The notes under the pieces: generated by a model
The model's database searches: none
Seen by the model: the letters and a program-made list of their open reading frames with translations, nothing else
Told to the model about the DNA's origin: nothing
Translations under genes and position numbers: made by a program
From: an uncultured Ruminococcus sp.
GTDB lineage: Bacteria; Bacillota; Clostridia; Oscillospirales; Ruminococcaceae
Length of the DNA: 8,281 nucleotides
Direction of reading: 5' to 3'
NCBI GenBank assembly: GCA_905199285.1
Contig: CAJKFZ010000112.1
Location: 1-8,281, forward strand
Shown: positions 1 through 7,100 of the stretch, in pieces
Layout: the number at the start of each line of letters is the position of its first letter
How positions within the stretch are numbered: the first letter of the stretch is position 1

Positions 1-62
1 TTGCAACTGTTTTAAACAAAAAACAAACTAACAGCTAAATTTTGTAGCATTATATATTTTAA

Positions 63-97
63 AAGGAGATTTTTTGGTAATTTTTACCACAAATTAG
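63..97 (+). promoter_or_regulatory. Leader of the pseudouridine synthase gene: strong SD, seven-codon mini-ORF and small hairpin
   Basis: A good Shine-Dalgarno sequence (AAGGAG, 63-68) lies 34 nt before the first ATG of the gene, too far to serve it directly. Five bases after it a TTG at 74-76 opens a seven-codon frame (LVIFTTN, read as MVIFTTN if it initiates) that ends at TAG 95-97, in a different frame from the gene. Inside it is a perfect 5-bp hairpin, GGTAA-TTT-TTACC (76-88). What is seen is the SD, the mini-frame and the hairpin; a leader-peptide or translational-coupling role is only inference. I found no convincing -35/-10 pair in 1-60. Confidence 0.3.
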
Positions 98-102
98 TCA
101 GA

Positions 103-1065
103 ATGGACAACAATAATATGAAAAATTTTACTATTAATAACAATGATTGCGGTCAAAGAATCGACAAATTCATACTCAAAGCAATGCCTGATATGCCTAG
201 AAGTATGCTGTATAAACTAATAAGAAAAAAAGATATAAAAATCAACGGAAAGCGCTGTGAGATATCGACCAGACTCTGTGAGGGAGATATTGTGACCGTA
301 TTTGTCAAAGATGAATTATCTGCTTCAAAAAAACATGACATGAGCTTTCTTAACGCTTCGGGCGAGCTGAAGATAGTCTATGAAGACGAAAATATCCTTA
401 TCGCTGACAAACCTATTGGCCTTGATTCACATTCCTCCGATTCGTCCGGCGGAGATACTCTTATCAACAGAATAAAACTCTACCTTTACAATAAAAAGGA
501 ATATAATCCCGAAAGCGAAAACTCATTTGCTCCGGCGATTTGCAGCCGTCTGGATAGAAATACATCCGGTCTTGTTATATCAGCAAAAAATGCAGAAGCA
601 CTTCGTGAGATCAATTCCGCCATAAAAGACGGAGCTGTAAATAAGATATATCGCTGCATATGCACAAATCCACCTCCGAAAGCAGCAGATATAATCATCG
701 CATTCCACAAAAAAGAGGAATCAGGAAACATTGTTAAAATTTCAGATTTTCCTGCCGACGGATATAAGGAAATCAAAACAGGCTATAAAATTATCCGACA
801 GAAAAAAGGGCTTTCCCTCATAGAGATCAGGCTGTACACCGGCAGAACTCATCAGATAAGAGCTCATATGTCACATATCGGTTCCCCTTTGCTTGGTGAC
901 GGAAAATACGGCGATATTCAGGCTAACAAACGTTACAATACTTTCTGTCAGCAGCTTTGCGCTTATTCTCTTGAATTTAATTTGCCGGAAACTTCTCCGC
1001 TCAGTTATCTTAATAAACTTGAAATAACTGCCGGAACTCCTGATTTTGAGAAACAATTTTTCTGA
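103..1065 (+). CDS. RluA-family 23S rRNA-type pseudouridine synthase with S4 domain
   Basis: Converts specific uridines in RNA, most likely 23S rRNA, to pseudouridine in the cytoplasm. Residues about 14-80 form an S4 RNA-binding domain (GQRIDKFILKAMPDMPRSMLYKLI region, then INGKR and EGDIV). The catalytic domain follows: DKPIGLDSH (102-110), the catalytic loop SRLDRNTSGLVIS with the nucleophilic Asp151, TGRTHQIRAHM (246-256) and GSPLLGDGKYG (260-270). The usual motif opens HRLD; Ser149 in place of His is the kind of variation common in Firmicutes members. The 320-residue length is normal for RluC/RluD-like enzymes. The start is uncertain. ATG 103 and ATG 118 both lack a good SD; homologues typically begin M-K-x-F, which favours 118. 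The frame is open back to the TAA at 13-15 but has no ATG, GTG or TTG there. The exact target uridine cannot be told from sequence. Confidence 0.93.
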   Translation: MDNNNMKNFTINNNDCGQRIDKFILKAMPDMPRSMLYKLIRKKDIKINGKRCEISTRLCEGDIVTVFVKDELSASKKHDMSFLNASGELKIVYEDENILIADKPIGLDSHSSDSSGGDTLINRIKLYLYNKKEYNPESENSFAPAICSRLDRNTSGLVISAKNAEALREINSAIKDGAVNKIYRCICTNPPPKAADIIIAFHKKEESGNIVKISDFPADGYKEIKTGYKIIRQKKGLSLIEIRLYTGRTHQIRAHMSHIGSPLLGDGKYGDIQANKRYNTFCQQLCAYSLEFNLPETSPLSYLNKLEITAGTPDFEKQFF

Positions 1066-1073
1066 ACCTATTT

Positions 1074-1095
1074 TTAAGGAATCACTGATTAAATC
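1074..1095 (+). repeat. Left terminal inverted repeat of the MITE-like element
   Basis: Begins 9 nt after the TGA stop of the pseudouridine synthase gene and pairs with 1159-1180 apart from one position. Confidence 0.7.
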
Positions 1096-1158
1096 CAGCG
1101 CGCAGATTGCGCAGTCAGATTTTTTGTCAGATTGCATAGAAATTTTGCAGGTAGGCGT

Positions 1159-1180
1159 GATTTATTCAGTGATTCCTTAA
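1159..1180 (-). repeat. Right terminal inverted repeat, overlapping the prephenate dehydrogenase stop codon
   Basis: Inverted copy of 1074-1095. The TAA stop of the leftward gene (1177-1179 on the minus strand) and its last Asn codon (1180-1182) lie at its outer edge, so the coding sequence runs directly into the element. Confidence 0.7.
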
Positions 1181-2028
1181 TTAGGCTGACCGATTCTGTG
1201 ACGGAGATTCTTTTCTTTAAGTTCTCTGCCTTCCGCTATGAGATTTTTCATTGTTTCAGCATCACTGTTCATCAGAGCTTCACTGTATTTTTTCAGATTT
1301 TCTATAAGCAGATCCAGTTCGTATTGAAGATGTTCACGATTCTGCATAAAAAGATCGGTCCACATTCTTTCATTCATGGTTGCGATTCTGGTCATATCCT
1401 GAAAGCTTCCTCCGCTGAATCCGCATTCAAGTCCAAGTTCCGGACTTTTTACATATGCGCTTGAAACAATATGCGCAAGCTGAGAAGTATATGCGATCAT
1501 TTTATCATGGTTTTCGGGAGTTGTTACAACAATTTTTCCAGCTCCGATCTCCTCGGCAAGCTTTTTCAGGAGGTTCGTATCAGATTCACTGCTATCCTCA
1601 AAAGGCGCAACAATAAAATTCGCCTTAACGAAAAGGTCAGCGGAACTATTATAATATCCTCCGAATTCTTTTCCTGCCATAGGGTGGATTCCAACATATC
1701 TGAGTTCGTTTTCCTCGGCTATTTTTTTCATTCTTTCAGAAAATTCGCCCTTGATTCCACAAACATCAGTGATAAGCGTATTTTTACTGATTTTTGCTGC
1801 ATTTTCCCGAAGATATTTTTCTGCCGCTTCCGGAAACAGTGCAATAACGATAAGCTCGCATTTGCTGTAATCTCCGTCAAAAATCTCGTCTATAGCCACA
1901 TCACGCAGAGCAGCATATTCTATATCGGAATTAATATCGCTTCCAATCACGTTATGATAAGTATATTTTTTCATCGCCTTGCAAAGCGAACCGCCGATAA
2001 GTCCAAGTCCGACAACAAGTATATTCAT
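1177..2028 (-). CDS. tyrA: Prephenate dehydrogenase (tyrosine biosynthesis)
   Basis: Oxidative decarboxylation of prephenate to 4-hydroxyphenylpyruvate, the committed step to tyrosine, in the cytoplasm. The N-terminal Rossmann fold has GLGLIGG (7-13) and an acidic residue, Asp31, after strand 2, which suggests NAD rather than NADP. Further family motifs are DVCGIK (88-93), the signature HPMAG (115-119) with the conserved His115, ENHDKMIAYTSQLAHIVSSA (172-191) and SGGSFQDMTRIA (205-216) in the helical C-terminal domain. At 283 residues it is a stand-alone dehydrogenase without a chorismate mutase or ACT domain, so feedback control by an ACT domain is not expected. A GAGGTG Shine-Dalgarno site sits about 7 nt before the ATG, and a near-consensus promoter lies just upstream. 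It is alone in its transcript and convergent with the pseudouridine synthase gene. Arogenate dehydrogenase is the main alternative specificity. Confidence 0.93.
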   Translation of the reverse strand: MNILVVGLGLIGGSLCKAMKKYTYHNVIGSDINSDIEYAALRDVAIDEIFDGDYSKCELIVIALFPEAAEKYLRENAAKISKNTLITDVCGIKGEFSERMKKIAEENELRYVGIHPMAGKEFGGYYNSSADLFVKANFIVAPFEDSSESDTNLLKKLAEEIGAGKIVVTTPENHDKMIAYTSQLAHIVSSAYVKSPELGLECGFSGGSFQDMTRIATMNERMWTDLFMQNREHLQYELDLLIENLKKYSEALMNSDAETMKNLIAEGRELKEKNLRHRIGQPN

Positions 2029-2059
2029 GACAACACCTCATTTAAATATTTATATATAG

Positions 2060-2088
2060 ATTATAACGCTTTAAATGATAAAAGTCAA
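2060..2088 (-). promoter_or_regulatory. Sigma-A promoter of the prephenate dehydrogenase gene
   Basis: Read on the minus strand: TTGACT (2088-2083), 17-bp spacer, TATAAT (2065-2060). Transcription would start near 2053, leaving a leader of about 25 nt with the GAGGTG Shine-Dalgarno site. The -10 is perfect and the -35 has one mismatch. Confidence 0.85.
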
Positions 2089-2106
2089 GTTTTTTCAAAG
2101 CTTGAC
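2084..2106. repeat. Inverted repeat GTCAAG-N11-CTTGAC made by two divergent -35 boxes
   Basis: The arms 2084-2089 and 2101-2106 are perfect 6-bp inverted copies. Each arm is largely the -35 box of one of the two divergent promoters plus one extra G/C pair. The symmetry is thus mostly explained by promoter geometry, although a shared operator cannot be excluded. Confidence 0.5.
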
Positions 2107-2130
2107 ATATTTTACGCTATGTGGTAAAAT
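2102..2130 (+). promoter_or_regulatory. Sigma-A promoter of the maf-DUF1015 operon
   Basis: TTGACA (2102-2107), 17-bp spacer, TAAAAT (2125-2130): perfect -35 and a -10 with one mismatch. The predicted start near 2137 gives a leader of about 30 nt carrying AAGGAG (2153-2158), 8 nt before the ATG at 2167. Only 13 bp separate its -35 box from that of the leftward promoter. Confidence 0.85.
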
Positions 2131-2166
2131 AATACAAGAGTATATTTCCAGCAAGGAGTTTATCAA

Positions 2167-2730
2167 ATGAAAATAATTCTCGCCTCCGCTTCGCCAAGAA
2201 GAAGAGAGCTTATGAAGCTGATAACAGATGATTTTACGGCTGTTTCCACCGATTCGGATGAAAGTCTTCCTGATAAAATAAAGCCTGCTGAGGCTTCGGA
2301 ATATCTTGCGTTGCTTAAAGCTGTGTCGGCGCTGAAATCTTATCCTGATGACATTATTATCGGATGCGATACTACAGTTATCTGCGGAGATAAAATTCTC
2401 GGCAAGCCGAAAAATCGTGAAGAGTGCCGGAAAAGCCTTGAACTGCTTTCCGGACGAACACATCAGGTAATTACCGGTTGTGCGGTTATATGCAAAAATA
2501 AGAGAATTTCTTTTTCCGTCGTTACTGATGTAACTTTCTGCAGTCTTTCAGATGAGGATATTGAGTGGTACATCTCAACGGACGAGCCTTATGATAAAGC
2601 CGGAGGTTACGGTATTCAGGGCAAAGGCGCTCTTCTTATTGAAAAAATCAACGGAGACTACTTCAATGTTGTCGGTCTGCCCGTTTCCCGGCTTAATATT
2701 GAACTTAGAAATTTTACAAATCAAATATAA
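2167..2730 (+). CDS. maf: Maf-family nucleoside triphosphate pyrophosphatase
   Basis: Hydrolyses the alpha-beta bond of non-canonical or modified nucleoside triphosphates (dTTP/UTP and methylated analogues in the characterised YhdE-type enzymes). This cleanses the nucleotide pool; the family is also linked to septum inhibition. Family marks in order: N-terminal phosphate-binding SASPRRREL (7-15), GCDTTV with Asp68 (66-71), ILGKP (77-81), SGRTHQVITG (95-104), DKAGGYGIQGKG (143-154) and INGDYFNVVGLPV (161-173). The 187-residue length is normal. ATG 2167 is fixed by AAGGAG 8 nt upstream and by the family's usual start (M-x-I-I-L-A-S-x-S). It is first in an operon with the DUF1015 gene, whose Shine-Dalgarno site overlaps this stop codon. 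The dTTP/UTP subgroup is likely but not proven by sequence. Confidence 0.94.
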   Translation: MKIILASASPRRRELMKLITDDFTAVSTDSDESLPDKIKPAEASEYLALLKAVSALKSYPDDIIIGCDTTVICGDKILGKPKNREECRKSLELLSGRTHQVITGCAVICKNKRISFSVVTDVTFCSLSDEDIEWYISTDEPYDKAGGYGIQGKGALLIEKINGDYFNVVGLPVSRLNIELRNFTNQI

Positions 2731-2742
2731 AGGAGCTTTTTT

Positions 2743-4014
2743 ATGAATTCAACAGCTTTTAAAAGTGCGGATATCCTTATTCCCAAGGAATCTGTGGATA
2801 TGCAGAAATGGTCGGTTATAGCCTGCGATCAGTATACAAGCGAGCCGGAATACTGGGATGCCGTTTATCAGAATGTCGGCAGTTCTCCATCTTCACTCAA
2901 TCTCATTCTTCCCGAACTTTACCTCGAACAGGACGGCGTTGACGACCGTATTGAAGCTATTCACAGCTCAATGGAAAATTATCTCAATGGAGATATTTTC
3001 GATGAATATAAAAATGCCATGGTTTACGTTGAAAGAACTCAGAGCAACGGCATCCTCCGTCAAGGCATTGTCGGAGCTATTGATCTTGAAAAATATGATT
3101 TCTCTAAGGGAAGCTCCTCTGAAGTGCGTGCTACGGAAGCAACAGTCGTTGAACGTATTCCCCCGAGAATCAAAGTAAGACAGGGTGCACCTTTAGAACT
3201 TCCGCACATCATGATACTCATTGACGATCCTGAATGCACTGTTATCGAGCCTCTTGCAGAAGCAGCCGGAAACATGAAAAAGCTCTATGATTCCACTCTT
3301 ATGCAGAACGGCGGAAGCATTAAAGGATATCTTCTCGACAGCTCTTATCAGGAAAAAATCGACTCAGCTTTATCAGCTCTTGCAGAGCCGGAGACTTTCT
3401 GTAAAAAATACAGCCTTGATAATTCTCCTGTCCTTCTTTATGCCATGGGAGATGGAAATCACTCTCTTGCTACTGCAAAGGAATTCTACGAACAGCTTAA
3501 AGCTTCTGAGCCTGATAAGGATTTCTCCGATCATCCGGCAAGATACGCTCTTGCGGAAATTGTCAATCTACACAGCGACGCACTCAAATTCGAGGCTATA
3601 CACCGCCTTGTTTACGATGTTGACTGCGATAAGCTTATAAACGAACTTACCGCTGCCCTCGAACTTTCCGAAAATGATGAATCCGACCAATATGTTATCT
3701 GTTCATACGATTCCGAAGAGAAAAAACTCTGGATTCATAATAAGTCCTCAAATCTCTCCGTTGGCTCGCTTCAGAATTTCCTTGACAAGTATATCAAAGA
3801 AAACGGCGGAAAAATTGACTATATTCACGGAACTGATACTGTCAAATCTCTCGCAGAGAAACACGGAGGAATCGGATTTATTCTTCCTGATATGGATAAA
3901 TCACAGCTCTTCCCTACCGTTATCAAAGACGGTGCGCTTCCGAGAAAAACCTTCTCAATGGGTCATGCTGAAGATAAGAGATTCTATATAGAGGCAAGAA
4001 AAATTACAGATTAA
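2743..4014 (+). CDS. DUF1015 family protein of unknown function
   Basis: A full-length (423-residue) member of the DUF1015/COG4198 family, predicted cytoplasmic, with no signal peptide or membrane segment. Conserved blocks: the N-terminal IPKESVDMQKWSVIACDQYTSEPEYW stretch (13-38), VRATEATVVERIPPRIKVR (128-146), the hallmark GDGNHSLATAK (236-246) and HPARYALAEIVNLHS (264-278) followed by FEAIHRL (283-289). The dense Gly/Asp/Asn/His motif looks like an active or ligand-binding site, but no reaction is assigned from sequence. In other Firmicutes, family members are often near serine-biosynthesis genes; none is present here. AAAGGAG at 2729-2735 overlaps the maf stop and sits 7 nt before ATG 2743, so the two genes are co-transcribed with only 12 nt between them. 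A hairpin terminator follows. Confidence 0.9.
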   Translation: MNSTAFKSADILIPKESVDMQKWSVIACDQYTSEPEYWDAVYQNVGSSPSSLNLILPELYLEQDGVDDRIEAIHSSMENYLNGDIFDEYKNAMVYVERTQSNGILRQGIVGAIDLEKYDFSKGSSSEVRATEATVVERIPPRIKVRQGAPLELPHIMILIDDPECTVIEPLAEAAGNMKKLYDSTLMQNGGSIKGYLLDSSYQEKIDSALSALAEPETFCKKYSLDNSPVLLYAMGDGNHSLATAKEFYEQLKASEPDKDFSDHPARYALAEIVNLHSDALKFEAIHRLVYDVDCDKLINELTAALELSENDESDQYVICSYDSEEKKLWIHNKSSNLSVGSLQNFLDKYIKENGGKIDYIHGTDTVKSLAEKHGGIGFILPDMDKSQLFPTVIKDGALPRKTFSMGHAEDKRFYIEARKITD

Positions 4015-4021
4015 TATAAAC

Positions 4022-4072
4022 AAAAGGCGTGCTTTCATAAATCCAGTCGGATTTTATGCAGGCACGCTTTTA
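4022..4072 (+). terminator. Rho-independent terminator of the maf-DUF1015 operon
   Basis: The arms AAAGGCGTGC and GCACGCTTTT close a long hairpin whose inner part also pairs (CATAAATCC with GGATTTTATG, one bulged base, loop AGTC). The downstream run is TTTTATTGTTTT. It begins within about 10 nt of the DUF1015 stop codon. The A-run on its left side means it could also act weakly on the opposite strand. Confidence 0.85.
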
Positions 4073-4095
4073 TTGTTTTACATAAATCTATACTC

Positions 4096-4131
4096 AAAAA
4101 ATGACGATACCGCCGGAGCGATATCGTCATT
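4096..4131 (-). terminator. Rho-independent terminator of the mannanase gene
   Basis: On the minus strand: a 10-bp perfect stem AATGACGATA / TATCGTCATT (4131-4122 with 4109-4100), extended inside by GCG/CGC around a 4-base loop after one mismatch, then six U (4101-4096). It lies about 35 nt after the mannanase stop and faces the DUF1015 terminator, so the two convergent transcripts are separated. Confidence 0.85.
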
Positions 4132-4165
4132 ACAGTGTGATTAATTGAAACTATCTTATCTTTAA

Positions 4166-7100
4166 TTATGATGCGATAGGAAGACTATCAACTAATTCCA
4201 GTTTATATTTCTGAATTGCAAGAGCGTCTTCGTTTGTGATTCCATCGCCCCTATTGCAACAATCAGCATTTATAAGTCCCTCTTCAGTGATATGTGAAGC
4301 ATCAGAACCGTTTATTCCGTATTTATCCGGATTTGAGAGAGACTGCATGATAAGAACTGCGTCTGACATATCTACCTGTCCGTCACAGTTTGAATCTCCT
4401 GCGAGATACTTTGAATCGGATGTGTAAAGAGAGATATTATCAATATACCATGTTCCGCTCTTTGAAGGAGTAATAGGCGCTGAACCAAGCTTAACTGATG
4501 TTTCCTGAATACCGTTTTTGCCATAAACTACGTTTTTGCCCCACTCTGTAAGAGTATTTCCGGCCTGATCTGTTGTTAAGTCGAGGAAGTAGTCGCTTGA
4601 ACCGTTTCCGCACCATGACCATGCGAGCCAGCCTACGCTCTTTTCCTGACAATAGTCCATGATTGTCTGCCATGCAACATCATACATCTGTCCGCTCATC
4701 ATATGATTGCATCCGAATTCGCCTATACAGAGACAGATATTCTGAGCAAGAGCGTTGTCGATATGAGACTTAACTGTAGCGTCGTCAGCTCCGGCAACAG
4801 CGTACATATGGATCGAGAACATTACGTTTTTATCGGGATCTGCATTAAGAATAGTATTTGCGTTTGTGATCATTGTATTTGCATCCTGTCCCCAGCCGGG
4901 AGCGTCAATCATGATTACATTTTTAAGACCTGCATTACGGAGAGTCTTTATAGCGCTCTCATATGTTGGAGCGTATGTAGGAAGATTCCAAGTACCCTGC
5001 CACTCGTTAAGAATATTCAGAATACAGCAATCTGTATACTTATTGAGCATATCAACCATTTCAAGCCAGTATGCAAGAGCGTTATCAACGTACTTTGTAT
5101 CGTCTCCGCCTGTTCCGTTATGATATTCAACGATAGCTACCTGTCCGTTTGCTTTACATTCCTGAATGAGCGATTCAACTGTTGCAATATCGTCTTTATA
5201 TCCCTGCCAGCCGTTTGCAGCGTAAGTATCGTCTGCAAGAACTATTCTTGTTGCGTTTGAGCCATATTCTGCCGACTTTTTAATTGCGCCTACAGTGTCG
5301 TTTTTGAACCATGTGTGAGCGATATTCATACCTCTCATAATGAATTCAGTGCCGTCTGCTGTGTAAAGTTTTTTGCCGTCTACATACATTCCGCTTGCAG
5401 CCTTGCTGCTCTTTGCGTTGTCTGATAAGGCAAGAACTGTCTGTGCAGCCATTTTAACTTCCGGCATTTCTGAATTTGCTGAGATAGCGGAAGCTGATGA
5501 AAGAACCTCAAAATTGCTGATCTCAAATGTACCGCTTGCCGGTGTGCCGTCTGTATAAAGCTTGAATGCGATTGCTCTTACGTCATCAAGATTTGAAAGT
5601 GAGCCTGTGTATGTCCAGTTGGAGGCAAGTGACTTCCAGTAAGGCTTATTGAGAGAATAATAAACGTCTACGCTCTTTCCGGCAGGGATTATCATTTCTC
5701 CCTCTTCTGTTCCGGCTACAAGAGTTCCGCCGTTTTCAGCCCATGTCCAGTCCTTGCTGTTCTTTACGATAAGTGTTGCATGAACATCCTTATCTCCCTT
5801 ATTTGTAAGAGTTGCCTTAACAGCATTGTATTTTGTGAAATCAACGCCCTTACCACTTCCGGGATTTGTTTCCGTCTGAACGCCTGCGCCGTCATTATTT
5901 GTGATTCCGTCATATTCAATAGTGATAACGCCGTCTTTAAGTGATGTATTCACTGTTTTTGTGAAAGAAGTTTCAGGATATGCCCATGTGAAGTGATCGG
6001 CTGATTTAGGTCTGTTCATTTCAGCGATCTCATCTTCATAAACGCCGTCTGCAAGATCGAATCCCATTGATACAATATCTACAGGATTTGTAACTGCACC
6101 GCTTGAAGGCTGAAGTCTGAGAGCGATCATCTTTACATCTTTAAGATCTGCGCTTGAAATATCAAAGCTTACCTGAGATGTCATTCCGCCGGGAACGTCA
6201 ATGTACGGATTCGGCTTATTAGGCTCTACCCAAGTCCAGTCGCTGCCTACCTTAAGGATAAGATTAGCCTGAACTGCTGCTGAGTTATTGTTTCTTATTA
6301 CGAAATCTATTGTCTTATACTTGCTGAGATCGTAACCGTCGCTGTTCATAGTGATCATAGTCGGATAATTTTCATCAACAAGATTTACGTTTGCTCTTAC
6401 TCCACCGTTGCTGAGTTCCTCTGTGGTAGTAATAAGGCACTTATCATCGGGATCGCCGTTTATGCCCCATACCCATTCGTAATTCAGAAGCTCTCCTGCC
6501 GGAACAGGAACTTCCTTATCTGTAATTATTGGTCCCGGTACATCAATATCAGGATCAGGAACTGAATCCGGAACATTCTGAACTGTTTTTTCCTTATCAT
6601 AGCCTTTGAGAGTATATGCAAGTTTAGATGTTTCCTGAATACCATTCTTACCGCAGAATACCCAAGCTCCCCAGTCTGTGAGATCCTTGCCTGCCCAGTC
6701 GTTCGACATATCAAGAGGAATATCATATCCGCCGTTGCCCTTCCAAGACCATGCAAGCCAGCCGATCTCGCTATCCTCACAATAATCTACAAGATAACGC
6801 TCGTCAACTCCCTTGAAATTCTGCCAGTATCCGAATTCTCCGATTGCAAGACATACTCCCTGATTTTTAATGCCGTCGATAGCCTCTTTTATAGTAGTCT
6901 CATTTGCGCCTACAGCCGAGTACATATGGTATGAGAAAATGATATTTTTGTCTTTATCAGCCTCGAGAACCTCCTTACATCCACTTTCCATAGGACCTGT
7001 TTCCTGTCCATAACCGGAAGCATCTATCATGATAGCGGTTTCCAGACCTGCATCACGAAGAGATTTTACGGCTGTTTTATATGTATCAGCCCAAAGGTTT

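Larger units (their letters stand above)
1074..1180. mobile_element. MITE-like element with 22-bp terminal inverted repeats
   Basis: The two ends, 1074-1095 (TTAAGGAATCACTG...) and 1159-1180 (...CAGTGATTCCTTAA), are inverted copies matching at 21 of 22 positions. They enclose 63 bp with no coding capacity. The interior holds a small hairpin GCGCA-GAT-TGCGC (1100-1112) and direct repeats GTCAGATT (1114-1121, 1126-1133) and CAGATTGC (1103-1110, 1128-1135). Such short non-coding DNA with long inverted ends is typical of a non-autonomous miniature transposable element. The outermost TTAA is palindromic, so it may be part of the ends or a target duplication. The element sits between convergent genes; as RNA it could fold into one long hairpin from either strand and might act as a terminator, although no U-tract follows either end. 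Confidence 0.6.

Noticed and set aside
1097..1126. GCGCA-GAT-TGCGC hairpin followed by TTTTTT as an intrinsic terminator for the pseudouridine synthase gene
   Set aside because: The stem is only 5 bp and the T-run starts 7 nt after it, so it would be weak; kept only as internal structure of the MITE-like element.
1132..1464. 110-residue open frame starting within the MITE-like element
   Set aside because: Antisense to the dehydrogenase coding region, no Shine-Dalgarno site, no recognisable motif.
1471..2127. 218-residue open frame opposite the prephenate dehydrogenase gene
   Set aside because: Antisense shadow of a clearly real gene; the protein is rich in Phe, Ser, Cys and Ile without any motif, and the frame runs through the divergent promoters.
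2095..2463. 122-residue minus-strand frame across the maf start
   Set aside because: Overlaps maf, its promoter and its Shine-Dalgarno site on the other strand, with no family features.
4703..5260. 185-residue frame on the plus strand inside the mannanase
   Set aside because: Opposite the well-supported GH5 domain B; Cys/Ile/Ser-rich translation is what an antisense frame gives, and there is no Shine-Dalgarno site.
5395..5500. Ala-rich hydrophobic stretch before GH5 domain B (about residues 868-902) as the signal peptide of a separate, fused gene
   Set aside because: No basic N-terminus, no Shine-Dalgarno site before Met884 and no signal peptidase site; an ordinary linker explains it.
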